Shown: piece by piece, positions 5,011-5,186 of the stretch
Layout of the letters: every line of letters begins with the position of its first letter
Numbering within the stretch: position 1 is the stretch's first letter
NCBI GenBank assembly: GCA_016840025.1
Contig: JAEOTF010000488.1
Location: forward strand, 1 to 5,186
Source: Candidatus Hodarchaeota archaeon
GTDB lineage: Archaea > Asgardarchaeota > Heimdallarchaeia > Hodarchaeales > YT1-039
DNA: 5,186 nucleotides
Reading direction: 5' to 3'
Program-made: the position numbers and the translations under genes
Notes under the pieces: model-generated
Database searches by the model: none
What the model saw: the letters and a program-made list of their open reading frames with translations, nothing else
What the model was told of the DNA's origin: nothing

Positions 5011-5186
5011 TCAATCCATTAACTCATCATATAAACCATCTAAAAATTGCCATAACTTCTTTCCAATTGATAAGGCATAATTTGCTTCTTTTTCCGTAAT
5101 TTCTTCATCATAGTAGTCCGCTTTTAATCTCAAATTATATAGCTGAATGAAATCAATCGCTTCGTCCTTATGACCAAAATTTTTTA
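5011..5186 (-). CDS. C-terminal end of a HEPN / UPF0332-like protein (partial)
   Basis: Only the last 57 codons are in the window; the gene runs past the right edge and its start is unseen. The open frame ends at TGA 5013-5011. The visible residues include LYNLRLKADYYDEEITEKEANYALSIGKKLWQFL, which follows the tail pattern of HEPN UPF0332 proteins: R-x-x-A-D-Y, a T-x-x-E-A turn, then a final helix ending in a hydrophobic-aromatic F-L. HEPN proteins are helical, often RNases or RNA binders, and frequently act as toxins paired with a minimal nucleotidyltransferase (MNT) antitoxin, which would lie beyond this window. The conserved RxxxxH catalytic motif usually lies near the middle to C-terminal half and cannot be confirmed here. 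A dyad with T-run downstream suggests this is the last gene of its transcript. The coding frame is convincing; family is moderate. Confidence 0.6.
   Translation of the reverse strand, partial: KNFGHKDEAIDFIQLYNLRLKADYYDEEITEKEANYALSIGKKLWQFLDGLYDELMD

Overview
The window is AT-rich and reads as archaeal, most likely an Asgard-type (Heimdallarchaeia-like) or similar mesophilic archaeon. The best evidence is the 738-1874 protein, which has a signal anchor, an ectodomain, a Thr/Ser-rich stalk and a C-terminal membrane helix, a common build for archaeal surface proteins. A pure poly-T tract follows that gene, TATA-like boxes lie upstream of several genes, and Shine-Dalgarno sites match GGAGGTGAT. 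The taxon is an inference from style; there is no rRNA or marker gene here.

Layout. The left half reads rightward: a GNAT acetyltransferase (152-649), a membrane-anchored Cys-nucleophile Ntn hydrolase (738-1874), a 254-base gap with a GC-rich hairpin, and a small unknown protein with one C-terminal membrane helix (2129-2590). The right half reads leftward. From the right edge these are the C-terminal end of a HEPN/UPF0332-like protein (5011-5186, cut by the window), a hairpin-rich gap, a TIGR04076-family protein (4457-4765), and a probable two-gene operon of a DUF885-like metallopeptidase (3125-4288) and a second, unrelated-subfamily GNAT acetyltransferase (2624-3088). The two halves converge at about 2590-2624.

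Functionally this looks like a loose set of small housekeeping or accessory enzymes rather than one pathway. The only firm co-transcription case is the peptidase plus GNAT pair, 36 bases apart. I see no CRISPR, tRNA, rRNA, intact mobile element or clear new defence system. The points most worth following are the structured gap at 4895-5007, the missing half of the HEPN gene and its likely partner beyond the window, the unrecognised membrane-anchored protein, and the short DUF885-type peptidase with its GNAT partner.
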